Assembly: GCA_020736575.1 (NCBI GenBank)
Contig: JAGPYM010000055.1
Span: 1 to 64,000 of the forward strand
DNA from: Thelonectria olida
Taxonomy: Eukaryota; Ascomycota; Sordariomycetes; Hypocreales; Nectriaceae
Length of the DNA: 64,000 nucleotides
Direction of reading: 5' to 3'
The position numbers and the translations under genes are program-made. Positions 22,009 through 33,781 of this stretch are shown here, one piece after another. The notes below the pieces were generated by a model that was not told where the DNA came from, made no database searches, and was given only the letters and a program-made list of their open reading frames with translations. Within the stretch, counting starts at the first letter, position 1. Each line of letters begins with the position of its first letter.

Positions 22009-23370
22009 GGTATGGATATCAACGAGGATGCGAAAGTTATCTTCAGCACCGGTTGATTCTTCCGTGTCGAATGACGAAGTAGGCGTGAAGCCAAAGGTTG
22101 GAGCGGCGTCGATTTGTGATAAGGCGAGGAAAGGCAATTCGATCAGCAAGGCTTCATGGAAGCAGGGGCTCAGCAGCTTCTTTTGGAGAACATGACGAAG
22201 GCCGGTTTTCTACAGGCCACTCGGCTCAGGAAAATTGACTAACAATGTTTGCTCCGCGGCAACGTCAGATGTGTTTTGGCTAAAGACGGTCCTCCCTCAT
22301 GGCGCTGTGCTCAGACACGCTTAGCGTTCGGCGTTACAGACTGTTGTCCAGCGCTAATTCCATAAAATCTGACCAATAAGCAATGAATCCAAGGGTTACA
22401 GACTACCCCTATGGAGCTTATGGACGAGTTATGAATTCCTGACTCGTGTAGTGGCGGAATGCCACTCTTAAAATGACTAGTTTGGGTTCCCAAAGTTGGG
22501 ATCAGCAAATATTGCCCAGCAGTTTGATGCATTAAGGTGTGAGATATGGGTGTGTCCCCTGTTCACGGTTCCAACTTGGAGAGGCCTCTACTGAAAATTC
22601 TTCGCCTTCACACATGGGAACCTCCTTTGCACCCAACTCATTCAAAGATGCCATTATTAATCACCCCCTGGGATAGTCTTGCTATGGGCGATTAATATGT
22701 TAACCGATTGTTATGACATGCAGTAGGCAGACATTACGGCCTTGCATCGGGGCCAGGCCACTTAGCCCGACAGTAAAAGACGAGGAACGGCCTTTCCTTC
22801 AACAATCACTCCTACGACTGTAAATTAAGCAGTTGATATTCTGGGGAGATGCTCTTAGCAGTATGTCGAGAGAAATTCGGATCGGCACCCCCTAGGGGCA
22901 ATGTGTAGCAGCTTCCCCAAAACCGGCGCAAGGCCCCTTTTAGGTTCAAGAATCCTTCTTTTTACAAAAATACTAGAACGATGCAACGGTCAGAAGCTAC
23001 CCATCCACAATAGGCAACATTCCCCGGTTTTATAGCTTCAAGTGACTCAGGCGTGCGCACGCGTGTGTGTCTGCTCTTGTGTAACCGTTAGACTCGGGGT
23101 GTTAGGTAAGGAGATCAACATGCCTCGGCAACGCGTGGGTCCGGAATTACTTATAAATGAAAATCATTCCCAGACAAACAAGATGCGTCAATGTCCTAAT
23201 ACCACCTTGTGGAACAATGCCCATACACGTCAGCCAATAGCCGTGGTACAATCGGGCCGAATTTGCTGAGGACAAAGTCAGGGTCTTCCAATTGTAACAG
23301 TATTGAGACCGCATGACTAAGATGCTGGATGTGGATATGTACTGAGCTGTGTGGCGCAAAATCAACCCAT
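22009..23370. other. Intergenic, no gene seen
   Basis: About 1.3 kb with short ORFs only. Contains the promoter of the membrane-protein gene. Confidence 0.5.
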
Positions 23371-23505
23371 ATCTTTATCAATCTCAATCCACACTTTGCC
23401 TTGGCAAAGATCCATCTTGGCTTCGATCTTCGGACACCACTGACCAGGTTCGCGATGATGGCGGTCGATGCACACCTTGTCAACAACAAGGGATAGGGGT
23501 TTTCA
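23371..23505 (-). other. Small protein-like frame, unrecognised
   Basis: Reverse strand frame VDKVCIDRHHREPGQWCPKI continuing to DLCQGKVWIEIDKDMG and a stop looks coding (three Cys), but there is no start or splice that completes it. Possibly the last exon of a small secreted protein or a relic. Confidence 0.25.
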
Positions 23506-23680
23506 GGGTCAAGTTGGAACCGTAATATTTGACCACGCTACGAATAACGCTACCTGCCTCAAGCCCTACGTAGCATTGAATATGCACTGATAGGCACCCG
23601 CAATAGCGGAGTGATCATTCCCTTTCGCCGTAGTGACTAACGGTGTAACAACTTAATATCCTCGCCTTGACAGTCTGACG

Positions 23681-23989
23681 GTGCCGATTGACGTCCAAGA
23701 GCGCTGGATGTGCTGTTCTGTTCGCATCTTGAACCTTGTTGCGCGTGCCTTCTTATATGGGACGACGCCGACTCTGTCGAGCTTCAAGCAGGTTGCTCAC
23801 GAGGTAGAAGAAGAGGAGCTCTATCTTCACGATGAATCAACGGCAGATGTTGAGGTTATCCAGATCAACGATGCCCTTGAGCCCATATATTGTCCCACGA
23901 CGCGCTTTGAAGGCTGGGGCAAGGGGGATGACAACGGGCGCCTTTGGGAGATCATGACTGGTATCGAGTATCTTCAAGAACATCTCTAG
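23681..23989 (+). other. Unrecognised ORF, about 100 codons
   Basis: Acidic, protein-like frame ending GRLWEIMTGIEYLQEHL at 23989. I recognise no domain. The region upstream has no clear exon, so it may be a 3' fragment. Confidence 0.3.
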
Positions 23990-24559
23990 GCCTGGAAGTT
24001 TCTGAAAAAATGATGATAGTGGTAAAGTCGCCACTTTTGCAGGACAGAGCCTCTGCCCGGTAGCAAGCAGCAGGGGATGCCGTAAATGACAAGTGCCATC
24101 CGCGCAAGCCGATGCCAATGGGGTTTAGTATCGTATACCTAAAATAAAACCGGATCCTTCTGGCTGGTATCAGCAGTGCCTTAGAACTCATCCGTCTCGT
24201 CTAGCCTCGGCGTTAGTTAGGCAAGCTGTGCCATGGGCCTAAAAGGATCGTCTTTAGAAGGAAGCTAACTTATGTTAAGAATCTCACCTAGAGTCTGTTT
24301 CTGCTTCTCAATGAGGCTGTTCTGGGAGTGGCAGATCCTTATCTTGCTACTAGAGGTCATGAAGTTGTTCTTCTACCCTACAAGTTCAGCCATTACCTGC
24401 TCGGCCGGCCTATAGTTGATTCATCTTCATTTCTGATTACCTCTAAGACAACACATCCAAATCTCAATTAGTACAGATAGCATTCGGTCCCATGGGCTGC
24501 ATAATTATTGAGTATCTGTTGGTTATTAACTGGCAAACCAAGATGGATGAGTCTTCTAG
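23990..24559. other. Intergenic, nothing supported
   Basis: Only short ORFs without motifs. Confidence 0.4.
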
Positions 24560-25390
24560 ACAATACAAAAAATATCTGATCTCACAACCTACTATCCTTG
24601 ATTTCCAAGAGGGCTCCAGATTTAGCAGAGAGGAACAATGCAGCCGACGGAGACAAAGTTACCTGTTCATCATCCTTCGAAGACGGTAATATCGGGTCGG
24701 ATGAGAGAATTAATCATGTTGACGAAACTGAAGTCGAATGTGAAGTAGCCACCAGGGATATGGCTCTCGATGATCCAAAACGAAGAGCCATGGATCGCCT
24801 CGCTGAGGTCTTCGCTAGGTTTAAAACTGCCAGTGACATGGGAAAACGGGAAAACCGCAATTCCATCGCAAAACATGTCTCGAGCGTGGCCATGATAGAG
24901 GAATCAGATTCCGGACGTGGTAGCATATGCTCCAAGTGTGGCGGCCTTAATGAGGTTGATGAGAAGTCCTTGAAAAGTTTGAGACAACTGCTAGAAAGCG
25001 TCGCAGGAAACGGTCCGTGAAGCTCATTTCTCGATAAATTCTGTGTGGAAGAACCGCCAAATTCGTGAGGCTGGCTGGGAGTCGAGGCGCGAAATACAGA
25101 GGCGATGGACCAGGTATTCGATATCACGTTCGACCATCAACAGCCTCGCATTGAGTTCTACTCTACGGTCATTCGAGATGAATTCAACTAGGCAGCTACG
25201 ATCAGTTCACCAAATACACTCACAAGAGACGTCATTGAGCAGCAACTCCAGCATCCAGTCACATCAAGGGCATGGGCGGACGATCATGGTCTTCAGTTCA
25301 AAATTGGCTCCGGCGTGATGGGCAAGTGCCCAGAAGAGGATCGAATAATACATTCGGCTGTCACAGATCAAAAGATCAGTCCACACTGAG
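24560..25390 (+). pseudogene. Unknown protein relic with C-to-T stops
   Basis: A coding-like frame (ERNNAADGDKV, DDPKRRAMDRLAEVFARF, then SDSGRGSICSKCGG) ends with TGA at 25018-25020. From about 25023 a second frame continues to 25387: SFLDKFCVEEPPNS, TGA, GWLGVEARN, DITFDHQQPRIEFYSTVIRD, TAG, and ISSPNTLTRDVIEQQLQHP. The two internal stops (TGA in a CGA context, TAG in a CAG context) are what single C-to-T changes produce. Family unknown. Confidence 0.5.
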
Positions 25391-25439
25391 GTTCCCCTGA
25401 TGCGCAAATTCTCTAAGTTCCTTGAAAGCGTTCTGCCGC

Positions 25440-25790
25440 GGGCGATCGGTATGCCATATCCCCTTCCACATTAAGGGGCATACGTCAAGGTGCCGCTTGT
25501 AACAACCAGGCTTTTCCAGTACCAGCTAAAGATTCAGCATGAGCGCCAACAGCGGCATTGTCGGTTAGCATTGCATTCTCGCGAGGTTGGCCGACGATAT
25601 AGGCAGTTGCGAGACGGACGACATTGTCTGCTTAAGCTGCCTCCTCGCGCAATGCGTCAAGGGAGGTGAGATCGCCATGAACGGGTATCGCGCCGTCTTT
25701 TTAAAGCTTCTCGCCACTTGACACGGATCGAGAGAGCTGATGGACCACGTTGCCAAACTTAATGCACATCTACCCCCTAGTTTATAAAGG
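25440..25790 (-). pseudogene. NAD(P)-dependent epimerase/dehydratase-like relic
   Basis: Reverse strand frame contains LSRSVSSGEKL, a TAA, KDGAIPVHGDLTSLDALREE, another TAA, ADNVVRLATAYIVGQ, then TDNAAVGAHAESLAGTGK. This is the pattern after the Rossmann GxxGxxG of fungal extended-SDR epimerases (GAxPVxGDLxSLDxLR). Both TAA codons sit where CAA or GAA is expected. The N-terminal glycine motif and the C-terminus are not found. Confidence 0.5.
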
Positions 25791-27027
25791 CCGTGTAAGT
25801 TCAATCTTCGTCTTTTTGACTTATTAACCTCTTTAATAGTGGATAATTGTCGGTACAAGCAGTCTTAGTTGTGATATGTAGAGTAATAGGGAGGCCCCTA
25901 GACTGTAGATATGAACAGATTGGATGCGCTCTGGCTCTTGTCCCCATATGCGAACATCAACATGTAGTGATTAATCCATCTACACCCATTAACAGTCGTA
26001 TTTACAATCAGTTTTCTAAGACTGATGTCTTATTCTTTCTGGAATAAGAAAATAGTCCATGGGCCCATGTCTTGAACACGCCAAGCACAATCTCAACTCT
26101 AACCTAAAGCCATGTCCTAACGTCGTCGTTCATTTAATACAATCTTGCAATACATAATAGACAACGGTGTGCTTAGACACTTGACGAAATCACAGTAGCC
26201 TTACAGTGTCAGTTTATTATGTCTAGCTCCCGGGGCCAGAATTATTAGACTATCCGGAAACCTGGTGCAGGGAATGACACGGTTATACATCTTCGTTCTG
26301 ACCCTAGATCTTCTATTGTAACAGACGCAGGGGAAGCAGCCGCCGCTTCAAGGCAGCGAGCCGTTCGATGGGAAAGGGTCAACCCCATGGGGAGACTCGG
26401 TCGGGGGCGCGACGTCGGCGAAACTAGCGGTTAAATGGGCCGGCTGATTGCAAACGAGGCACACAGCGTAAGCTGCAAATTGGCCTATTGGACATGTTCG
26501 TTTATCCAGCATGTCAACGTGTCTGTCAAGAGAAGGCGAGATGCGGGGTATGAAGCAAGGCAAGGATGCCATTGGACTGTCATCAGGGTTGTCGAGGAAC
26601 ACTCTGACTGGATTATGCATCACGAGTCTTGGCAGCTCAAACGAGGAGAAAAGTGGAGTGAAATGGCTCAGACAAAGCTTATGGATTCCTCCCTTTGTTC
26701 GCTTTTGCAAATCAATGCTACTTTGATGCTCGTCTAGTTCACGGCCGCTAGGCTGGGGAGTGCAACAGGCTATTTACGGAGAGGACGGGAACCGAGCCGA
26801 AGGCGAAGACAATAGCTCCCATGTGTTATGACGGCCGCAATGGAAATGTAACGTTAACAATAGGCTTAATAGCTTAAAATAGCGGATCGAAACATCCTTA
26901 AAGTCATAAATACCCAATCATCACGACACGGTTCTGCAGCTCTGTGTCCCGCAAGACTCCTCTCCTGGTTTCAACTAAACTACCACCTTGCCATTTGAAA
27001 TCGAAGAAGCTTCTGTTTGTTGTCAAG
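25791..27027. other. Intergenic
   Basis: No gene recognised. ORFs at 26348-26740 on both strands mirror each other and have no motif. The last part is the transporter promoter. Confidence 0.4.
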
Positions 27028-28933
27028 ATGGTCAATGTAGGTACGGCGGCGGACCCAATCCTCACCCGCCTCGTCCAGGAGGACAAAACACCATGGTATA
27101 GGAAGCCAAACCTGCGCCGCATGTACATATGGCTCTTCTTTTGTTGCATGTGCGTCGAGACGACGTCTGGTTTCGATTCCCAACTCATCAACACCCTACA
27201 ATTTGCACCGACTTTCCATAAGTGTGTGTATTTCCCAACCAAGCCCCCGGAGATCCACACGTTGACACTCTTTTCTATAGACCTTGGAAATGGACGCACC
27301 AACGAGGATGGCGACTATGCCATCGAACCAGGTCTGCTTGGCTTTGTTAACTCGTCGTACCAGCTTGGTTCCATCTTCGCCGTCCCTATTGCGCCATGGT
27401 TCGCTCAGCGTTATGGTCGACGATGGTCGATCATGCTAGGTTCTCTCATCATGGTCGTTGGTGCTCTCGTCCAAGGGTTTTCTCAGCATGGTGAGCATCA
27501 TACGATGTGATGGATACCCATATGGGCTGCTGATAGACCAATAGTGGCCATGTACATCATTGCACGCATGATCCTCGGCGCCGGTATCCTCTTCTGCATC
27601 ATCTCTGGCTCGGCCCTGATTGGAGAGCTCGGCCATCCCAAAGAGCGTGCCACTCTCACCTCGCTGTTCAACTCGTCGTACTTTATCGGTCAGATTCTCG
27701 CCTCAGCCATTGCTCTCGGAACCACAGGCATTGCCAGCAATTGGGCCTGGCGCTTGCCCTCTCTACTCCAAATTTGCCCATCTCTGGTCCAGATTGCTAC
27801 TGTCTTGTACGTCTCACGAGGTCGTTTTCGTTTCTGTGCTTTGCTATCGCTAACGCTTTGTACGCAGCCTACTTCCTGAATCCCCCCGTTTCCTCATCTC
27901 CAAAGACAGGGCAGAAGACGCAGCGTCCATTCTTATCAAGTATCACGCCGAAGGTGACGCCGACTCCCCACTCGTACAAGCCGAAATTGTTCAGATTCGT
28001 GAGACCATCCGGACCGAATTGGAAGTCTCGAAGCAAACCTGGCTTGAGCTCTTCCGCACGACCGGCATGCGCCGCCGTGTGCTCGTTACCGTTTTCATCG
28101 GCCTCTTCACCCAGTTGTCCGGAAACACATTGATTAGCTATTACTCTGGTATTCTCTTCAACATGATGGGCTACACAACAACCTACGCAAAGACTCGAAT
28201 CAATCTTGCTTACGCTTGTTGGGGATTGATTAACGGCACAATCATCTCCCTCATCGTCACCCGCTACAAGCGCCGACGCATGTTCATGCTTTCGGCCTGT
28301 CTCATGCTGGCTGCCTTTATCAGCATCACTGTTTCTCTCGAGAGGATGCAAGCTGCTGATAATGCCGGAATAAAGAACAAGTCGGCCGGCATTGCTGCGC
28401 TTTTTTTCTACTTCGCCTACTCTCCCACATACAACATTGGCAACAATGCTCTTACATATAGTGAGTCCTTAGAAACCATTGAGCCATCTGAAGATCATCT
28501 AACACCAAGATACAGCCTACTTGATCGAACTGTGGCCCTACTCCCACCGAAGCCGCGGTATTGGTGTCCAGCAAGTCTTTGGAAAACTGGCAGGATTCTT
28601 CAGCACCAACGTCAACTCAATTGCCCTGAATGCGATCAAGTGGCGCTATCTTGCTATCTACTGCGGATGGATCTTCTTCGAGTTCTGCATTGTTTACCTT
28701 CTGTACCCTGAAACAAGCGGACGTACGTTGGAAGAACTCACGTTTAGTAAGTCCTGCCACGGCCTGTCATCTACTGACTTGATGACTGACTGAGATCTGC
28801 CACAGTGTTCGAGGATGATAAACTCAACGAGAAGACGGTGGCCGCTGTTGAGAAGCAGATTCACTTTGGAGATAACCCCGTAGGCCCCAAATCAGAGCAT
28901 ACCCCGGCGGTGCAAACTAGAGAGGCTGTCTAA
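27028..28933 (+). CDS. MFS sugar transporter (lactose-permease-like subfamily)
   Basis: Six exons: 27028-27223, 27281-27490, 27545-27806, 27868-28460, 28516-28746, 28806-28933, all GT-AG with consistent phase, 539 aa. The start is ATG 27028; an upstream in-frame GTG is not used. Motifs: helix 1 with GFDSQLINTLQ, GRRWSIMLGS after helix 2, the PESPRFL loop, GLFTQLSGNTLISYYSG in helix 7, and PETSGRTLEEL at the end. Twelve helices and a plasma-membrane proton/sugar symporter role are expected. It has the same TPWYRKPNLR N-terminus as the partial gene at 63813, so the two are paralogues. Confidence 0.92.
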
Positions 28934-29723
28934 GCTTTACTTTTCATACAAGAAGAAGAAGGATGCCCGTTGTACTCATGACATTATGTTTCGAAGGAGG
29001 AAAATTGCTCGGGTATTTCCCACAGTCAGTGCTTGTGAACTCTGCATCATATCTTGGCTTTATTTTGCTCAAGTAGCTTAACCTTGAATGTTTTGAGACT
29101 GAATTGACGATTGCATCATGTGAACGGGCTCTATGGCTGAACGCGCGCCTTTAGTTGCTTGGGTGACGACCATGGCTTGTTGAAAATGCGACCTGTTTTG
29201 ACAGCTAACAGCGCGAACTACGCCCCATGAAGCGCTGGTAAGTTGGTCACAATAATGCGAAAGATAGGTATAGCGACGGCCGCATTTGGCAACGGACGCA
29301 TTTAGTAATGGCTGCATCCGGCGATAGTAGCCGCGTTTGGCGCCCTCGCCATCAGTTGCGGCTGAAATGATAGCAAGTAGGGAGAAGGGGGGCTTAAAAG
29401 AGCTATTTAGTAAAAGAAAAAAAAAAAAAAAATAATATATTTCTTTTAATTATATAATATTTTTTTTAAAGAAATAGTAAGAATATATTTATTTTTAAAA
29501 CTTATAAATAATCTGTATTTTCTATTTTAGTTTTCAATTAGAGGCCAAGCGGTCCGCGCCCAAACCCCCCTACCCTATAAACTAGGTATTAGTCCCGGTA
29601 TATCACGCACCCGCGTCTACCGACGAGAAATTAGCTCATATTTCAACCCCGCATCTCTTGGAACCTGGATTGAGTTCTCTTGAAACCGACAATCACGATT
29701 CCGCTCCAAGTCTATTCTTTGCG
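28934..29723. other. Intergenic with AT-rich tract at 29400-29535
   Basis: A poly-A run followed by AT-only sequence lies between GC-normal flanks. No gene seen. Confidence 0.5.
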
Positions 29724-31141
29724 ATGACTGAATCCAATGAGCAGCCGCTCTCTCCACCAACTCCGAGTACCGCTCCCGAGCCAGTCGCTGAGCCCGCCGA
29801 CCAAATTGCTATCGTAAGCAGATCCAAATCCCGGCGTTAACGTAGCCCTGAGCTGCCCAGTCTAAATCCCGCTTTAGGATCCACGTTTCGACGACGAAGA
29901 TGACGACTCCGCTGTTGAAGATGATAGGTGCGCTCTCTGCCAAGTCATCTGCTCGGAGCCTGGAGGATACTAATTCTTACTAGGACCCTCTCAACAGCTT
30001 CACTAAGCTCAACAATTCTGCAGTACCGCAAGCTGCATGGAAGGACCTACCACAACTTCAAGACCGCTGAGTACTGGTATTGGCGCCGTGCTTACCCCCA
30101 GTAGCGATTACCCAAGGGTGACTGACAAGCAGCCACCAGGGGGCCCAATGATGAACAGCAGAATGAAGGGCTGGATCTGAAGTACGTATCATAGCCCCTC
30201 AAAAATGCTTCCAAGGACAATAGTGGGGTAACTCTCAGCAAGCCATCACGTGCTGAATCTAGCACTCAACAACAAACTCTTCCTCGCACCGTTGAAGAAC
30301 CCGCAAAGGGTTCTTGATGTAGGCACAGGAACAGGTATCTGGGCCATGTGAGCCAGCCAAATTTCCGCGGCCGCTGTGCTGACGTCTTTCTACACGATAC
30401 ACTAACTCTTGCGCCAGCGACTTTGCAGACGAGTTCCCCGGGGCCGAGGTGACAGGCATCGACCTCTCGCCAACCCAGCCAACCTGGCTGCCGCCGAACT
30501 GCAAGTTCGAACTCGACGATGTCTCGCAAGAGTGGACGTTTCCAGACAACACTTTCGACTACATCCATATTCGTTACCTGCTCGGCTGCTTCAAAGATTG
30601 GACTGCCTTATACAAGGAATGCTTCCGGTGCCTCAAGCCGGGGGGCTGGCTGGAGCATCTAGAATGCAGCACAGAAGTGAAGTCGGATGATGGGTCCCTG
30701 CCGGCGGACAGTGTCTGGGCGGAGTGGAGGAAGACATTCGCCAGCATCGGCGAGAAGACAGGACACACTTTCGAGGTAATTGATGACGACAAGTACATCA
30801 AGTGGATGAATGAAGCTGGCTTTAATAACGTCCAGAAGAAAATCATCAAGACGCCGGTGGGCGAGTGGCCGGCGGACAAAAGGTGGAAGGAAGTTGGGCA
30901 GTTCAATAAGCTGGCGCTTGAGACCGGCTTGGAAGGCTTTGGCCTGTATATGCTAACCAATGTCATGGGTTGGGAATACGCCGATGTGCAGGTGTGGCTG
31001 GCAAGGGTTCGAGAAGCGATGAGGAACAAGAAGTACCATGCCTATTGCACATGGTGAGTATCTTTTTATTCGCGAAAGAATCCGTTTGAGACGCTAACAA
31101 CCGGAAGGGGAAGCGCATGGGCTCAAAAGCCTGAGGTTTAG
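29724..31141 (+). CDS. SAM-dependent methyltransferase (UMTA/LaeA-like), seven exons
   Basis: Exons 29724-29813, 29878-29927, 29984-30076, 30140-30181, 30243-30347, 30418-31053, 31108-31141, 349 aa, all in phase. Introns 4 and 6 end in AAG rather than CAG/TAG. The N-terminus is Pro/acid-rich. Motifs: QYRKLHGRTYHNFKTAEYW, GLDLNHHVLNLALNNKLFL, RVLDVGTGTGIWAIDFADEF, EVTGIDLSPTQPTWLPPN and LKPGGWLEHLE. The EYW-codon and post-motif-I introns sit at the same place and phase as in the 15739 gene. The tail AQKPEV matches the family's RKPE end. Confidence 0.88.
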
Positions 31142-31949
31142 CAAGCAGCTGGGCCACGGATGGATACTTCGAGGTACGAACCTCGATGCTAGGATCCGGA
31201 CGCCTGGAGTGCCTGTTCTTAACCGAAGATCAAAGGGGCCCGATTTCTGGCCTGTTTTCCTATCCTTTCGATGTACGGACTGTGCATTCATATTAGTTGA
31301 CCCTCCCCGTAGCTAGGTAGTTCATTGAAGCAAGTCACAACGTGCGTAATCCCCAAGCAACTGAGGCACCGTGGCGGGCTGAGCGGCTAGGACGACCCGG
31401 CTAGTCCGTAATGCATAGAGCTGGAGATGGCAGGGAAGCCTCCCTCGTAACTTGTGGGCTGGGAGGACATTTATCTCACAGCTCTCCACAATGCAGCTGA
31501 GGACTTATCGTAGTCGAGGACTTGGCTTCCGCAGGTACACTCTCTGGAGTCTAGGCTCAAAGCTGACAGCACTAGCGGGACACATCTGAATTCGCGGTTC
31601 TAATATCGCAGTCATATGTTGCTTAGGAGTGGAATGGCCACTGCCTTGCCCGAAGAGCAACCACAACCCCAACCCCAACCCCAGGTGTTGCTATAGCCCG
31701 CTCATTACCCTACCTGGCTTCGGCTCAAAGCGCATTCAACTCATTTCCACCCCCCGGTATTAAATCTTTTGCGGAATAGGCCCCGAATAAAAGATTTTGC
31801 TGGAGAAGGCGGAGAAGGTTTTATGGAATTACACCATGAGAGGATAAGAGGGGCCCGGCACTTTGGCAGAAGGGTTGAGATTTCCTTCATAATGGCATAA
31901 TTCTACGAGGCCACTGGGCTAATAATAGTTCACTTTATCAGTCCAAGAT
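31142..31949. other. Intergenic, no gene seen
   Basis: Contains a short CCCCAA-type run (31660-31685) of three units, too short and of the wrong unit for a telomere. Confidence 0.45.
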
Positions 31950-33257
31950 TTTTATCGCCTCCCCTCTACTGATTCTGATCGTCGACTGAAACATGGCGGC
32001 AAACTGCTCTCCAATGCGTTTGAAGATCTCCTGGGAAGAGGTCGTATTGGCGACAAAAGTCGAAGACATCTGAAGGTTCCGTGGAGGACGGAGCACAGAG
32101 CCGTCTGAATGTTATTCGGAATCCATTCAACAAAATAAGCCGAATTTCTGCTTTGAAGGTTGTGCATTTGATCCTCGACCGCTTTCAGTTAAAGGTTTTC
32201 GCGGCTTTTTGATGGTCAGCCATCAGTATTGCGCCAGTGATGTGGTACTTGCAATATTACAGAGCAGGTCAGGAATGTCCGTTACGAAAGTCTGATGCTG
32301 ACATCATGTTCTTAGGATCGAAGAGCTGTAATGCTAATTCTTGGGCACTCATGGACCGGAATGAGGATGATCCAGGTGCAGTGAGAGGAGCGAAACCAAT
32401 AGTAAAAAAGTGCAAACAAGGGAACGGCACCATATTTACAGCTAATTTCCTTAGATCGGAATTGAGCTGACCCGGGAATCGAAGACAGGTGGTAATGCCA
32501 GACATTACAGCCTAAATAAGATAGTTCAAGTCGCCATAGGAAGGGTTAGAAAGCTTCAAAGTTCGCCGGTAGATCTCGTAAAGAGCCTCGTTATCGATGC
32601 AAAACGTCTCGTCCGAATTGTCCATCAACTGGTGGACAGAAAGCGTAGCATTATAGGGCTCGACAACAACCTCTGAGACCTTTGGGGACGGCATGATGGA
32701 AAACGTCGCCATCATATCATCGGAGTACTCTTCACGGACTTTTGAGAGCAGAAGCGTACCCATCCCGGCGCCTGTGCCGCCGCCAATCGAATTAGTAATT
32801 TGGAAGCCTTGGAGACAATCGCATCCTTCGACTTCGCGGCGAACAACGTCGACAACATGATCGAGCAGTTCGGCGCCTTCGGTATAGTGACCTTTGGCCC
32901 AGTTATTTCCGGCGCCAGATTGTCCAAAGATGAAGTTGTCAGGACGGAAAAGCGAACCGAGCGGGCTGGCTCGAATGGCATCCATGGTGCCGGGTTCCAA
33001 ATCGACTAGCACGGCGCGGGGGATAAACTTGCTCGCCGATGCCTTTAGCGAGAACTTGATCAGTAAAAGGCCACGAGTTCCTTGTCTCGGGCGTTGTCCT
33101 TGCCTCATTGAAGTACACATTGAGACGTTCCCAGTGAGTATCGGTCGTTCCATGGCACCTAAAACAAGAGGTTAGCACTGTGAAATGGATTCGAGGAGGG
33201 GAACATGTCGCCTACACCCCAGTTCCGTCCAGGCCGTGCTCGTTGGAGATGTTCTGC
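31950..33257 (-). pseudogene. Beta-tubulin paralogue, decayed
   Basis: Exon pieces 33257-33216 (QNISNEHGLDGTG), 33158-33104 ([11 protein letters not shown]) and 33042 downward ([52 protein letters not shown]) are unmistakable beta-tubulin. The intron 33103-33043 is GC-AG. The frame then hits TAG (32514-32512) where Ser of SAVMSG belongs, resumes with [20 protein letters not shown], and loses frame at the FRNGRYLTC position. It reappears as [17 protein letters not shown], shifts again at [13 protein letters not shown] and stops. The tiny 5' exons (MREI..AAFW) and the acidic C-terminal tail are missing. Residues differ widely from the usual housekeeping tubulin, so this was a divergent paralogue before it decayed. 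Confidence 0.85.
33043..33103 (-). other. GC-AG intron in the beta-tubulin relic
   Basis: 61 nt, donor GAG|GCAAGG, branch-like CTGATC or CTAAAG, acceptor AAAG. The join [13 protein letters not shown] equals the conserved NEASGxKYVPRAV of beta-tubulin, so the intron boundaries are well fixed. Confidence 0.75.
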
Positions 33258-33781
33258 CTGTACTTTGTCAGCTTGGCGGACATGTATCCGTATAGTTTCA
33301 TCAGATACTGTTCCTGTCTTATGGGCACCCTCAATTTGGTCACCACGAGCCACTCGAGCATCTGAAGAACCTGCACAATGCAGCAAACCCCGTACTCGTT
33401 GTAAGGAGCATGCTCATCCTCGCCATCTACCTTCAGAATCTTTGCCTCGAAAGCCAAGCGCAGTCATCTTATTTCTTCGAATTTCCGCAGCGCATCATGA
33501 CAAGACTTACCGAGAGCGTTTCCTCCTGGTATCCGACGACGATCTGATGATGTCGTTGTGTATACCATCCCGGTTCTTATCGTGCGCGACTAAGGCTCTC
33601 AGCCGTACGTTATATTCTTCATATCCACCTTCTATATTATTCACTATCTCTTTTCCTAAAGCATATTGCCTCGAAGCTTGTCTCCCACCGATCCGATTCC
33701 CCTTATTCCACCAACTGTTAGTTTCACTGGGCCAGTCGTAGGATCCGATAACACCCTCTGTATAGGGAATCTGTACCCACC
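33258..33781. other. Intergenic or lost 5' end of the tubulin relic
   Basis: The tubulin N-terminal mini-exons should be here on the reverse strand. GDQIEGAH at about 33335 is faintly like GNQIGAAFW but not convincing. Confidence 0.35.

Noticed and set aside
9978..31141. A complete secondary-metabolite cluster
   Set aside because: No backbone synthase is present and half the intervening genes are relics.
31655..31690. CCCCAA-like repeats as a telomere remnant
   Set aside because: Only about three units and the wrong unit; the fungal telomere is TTAGGG.
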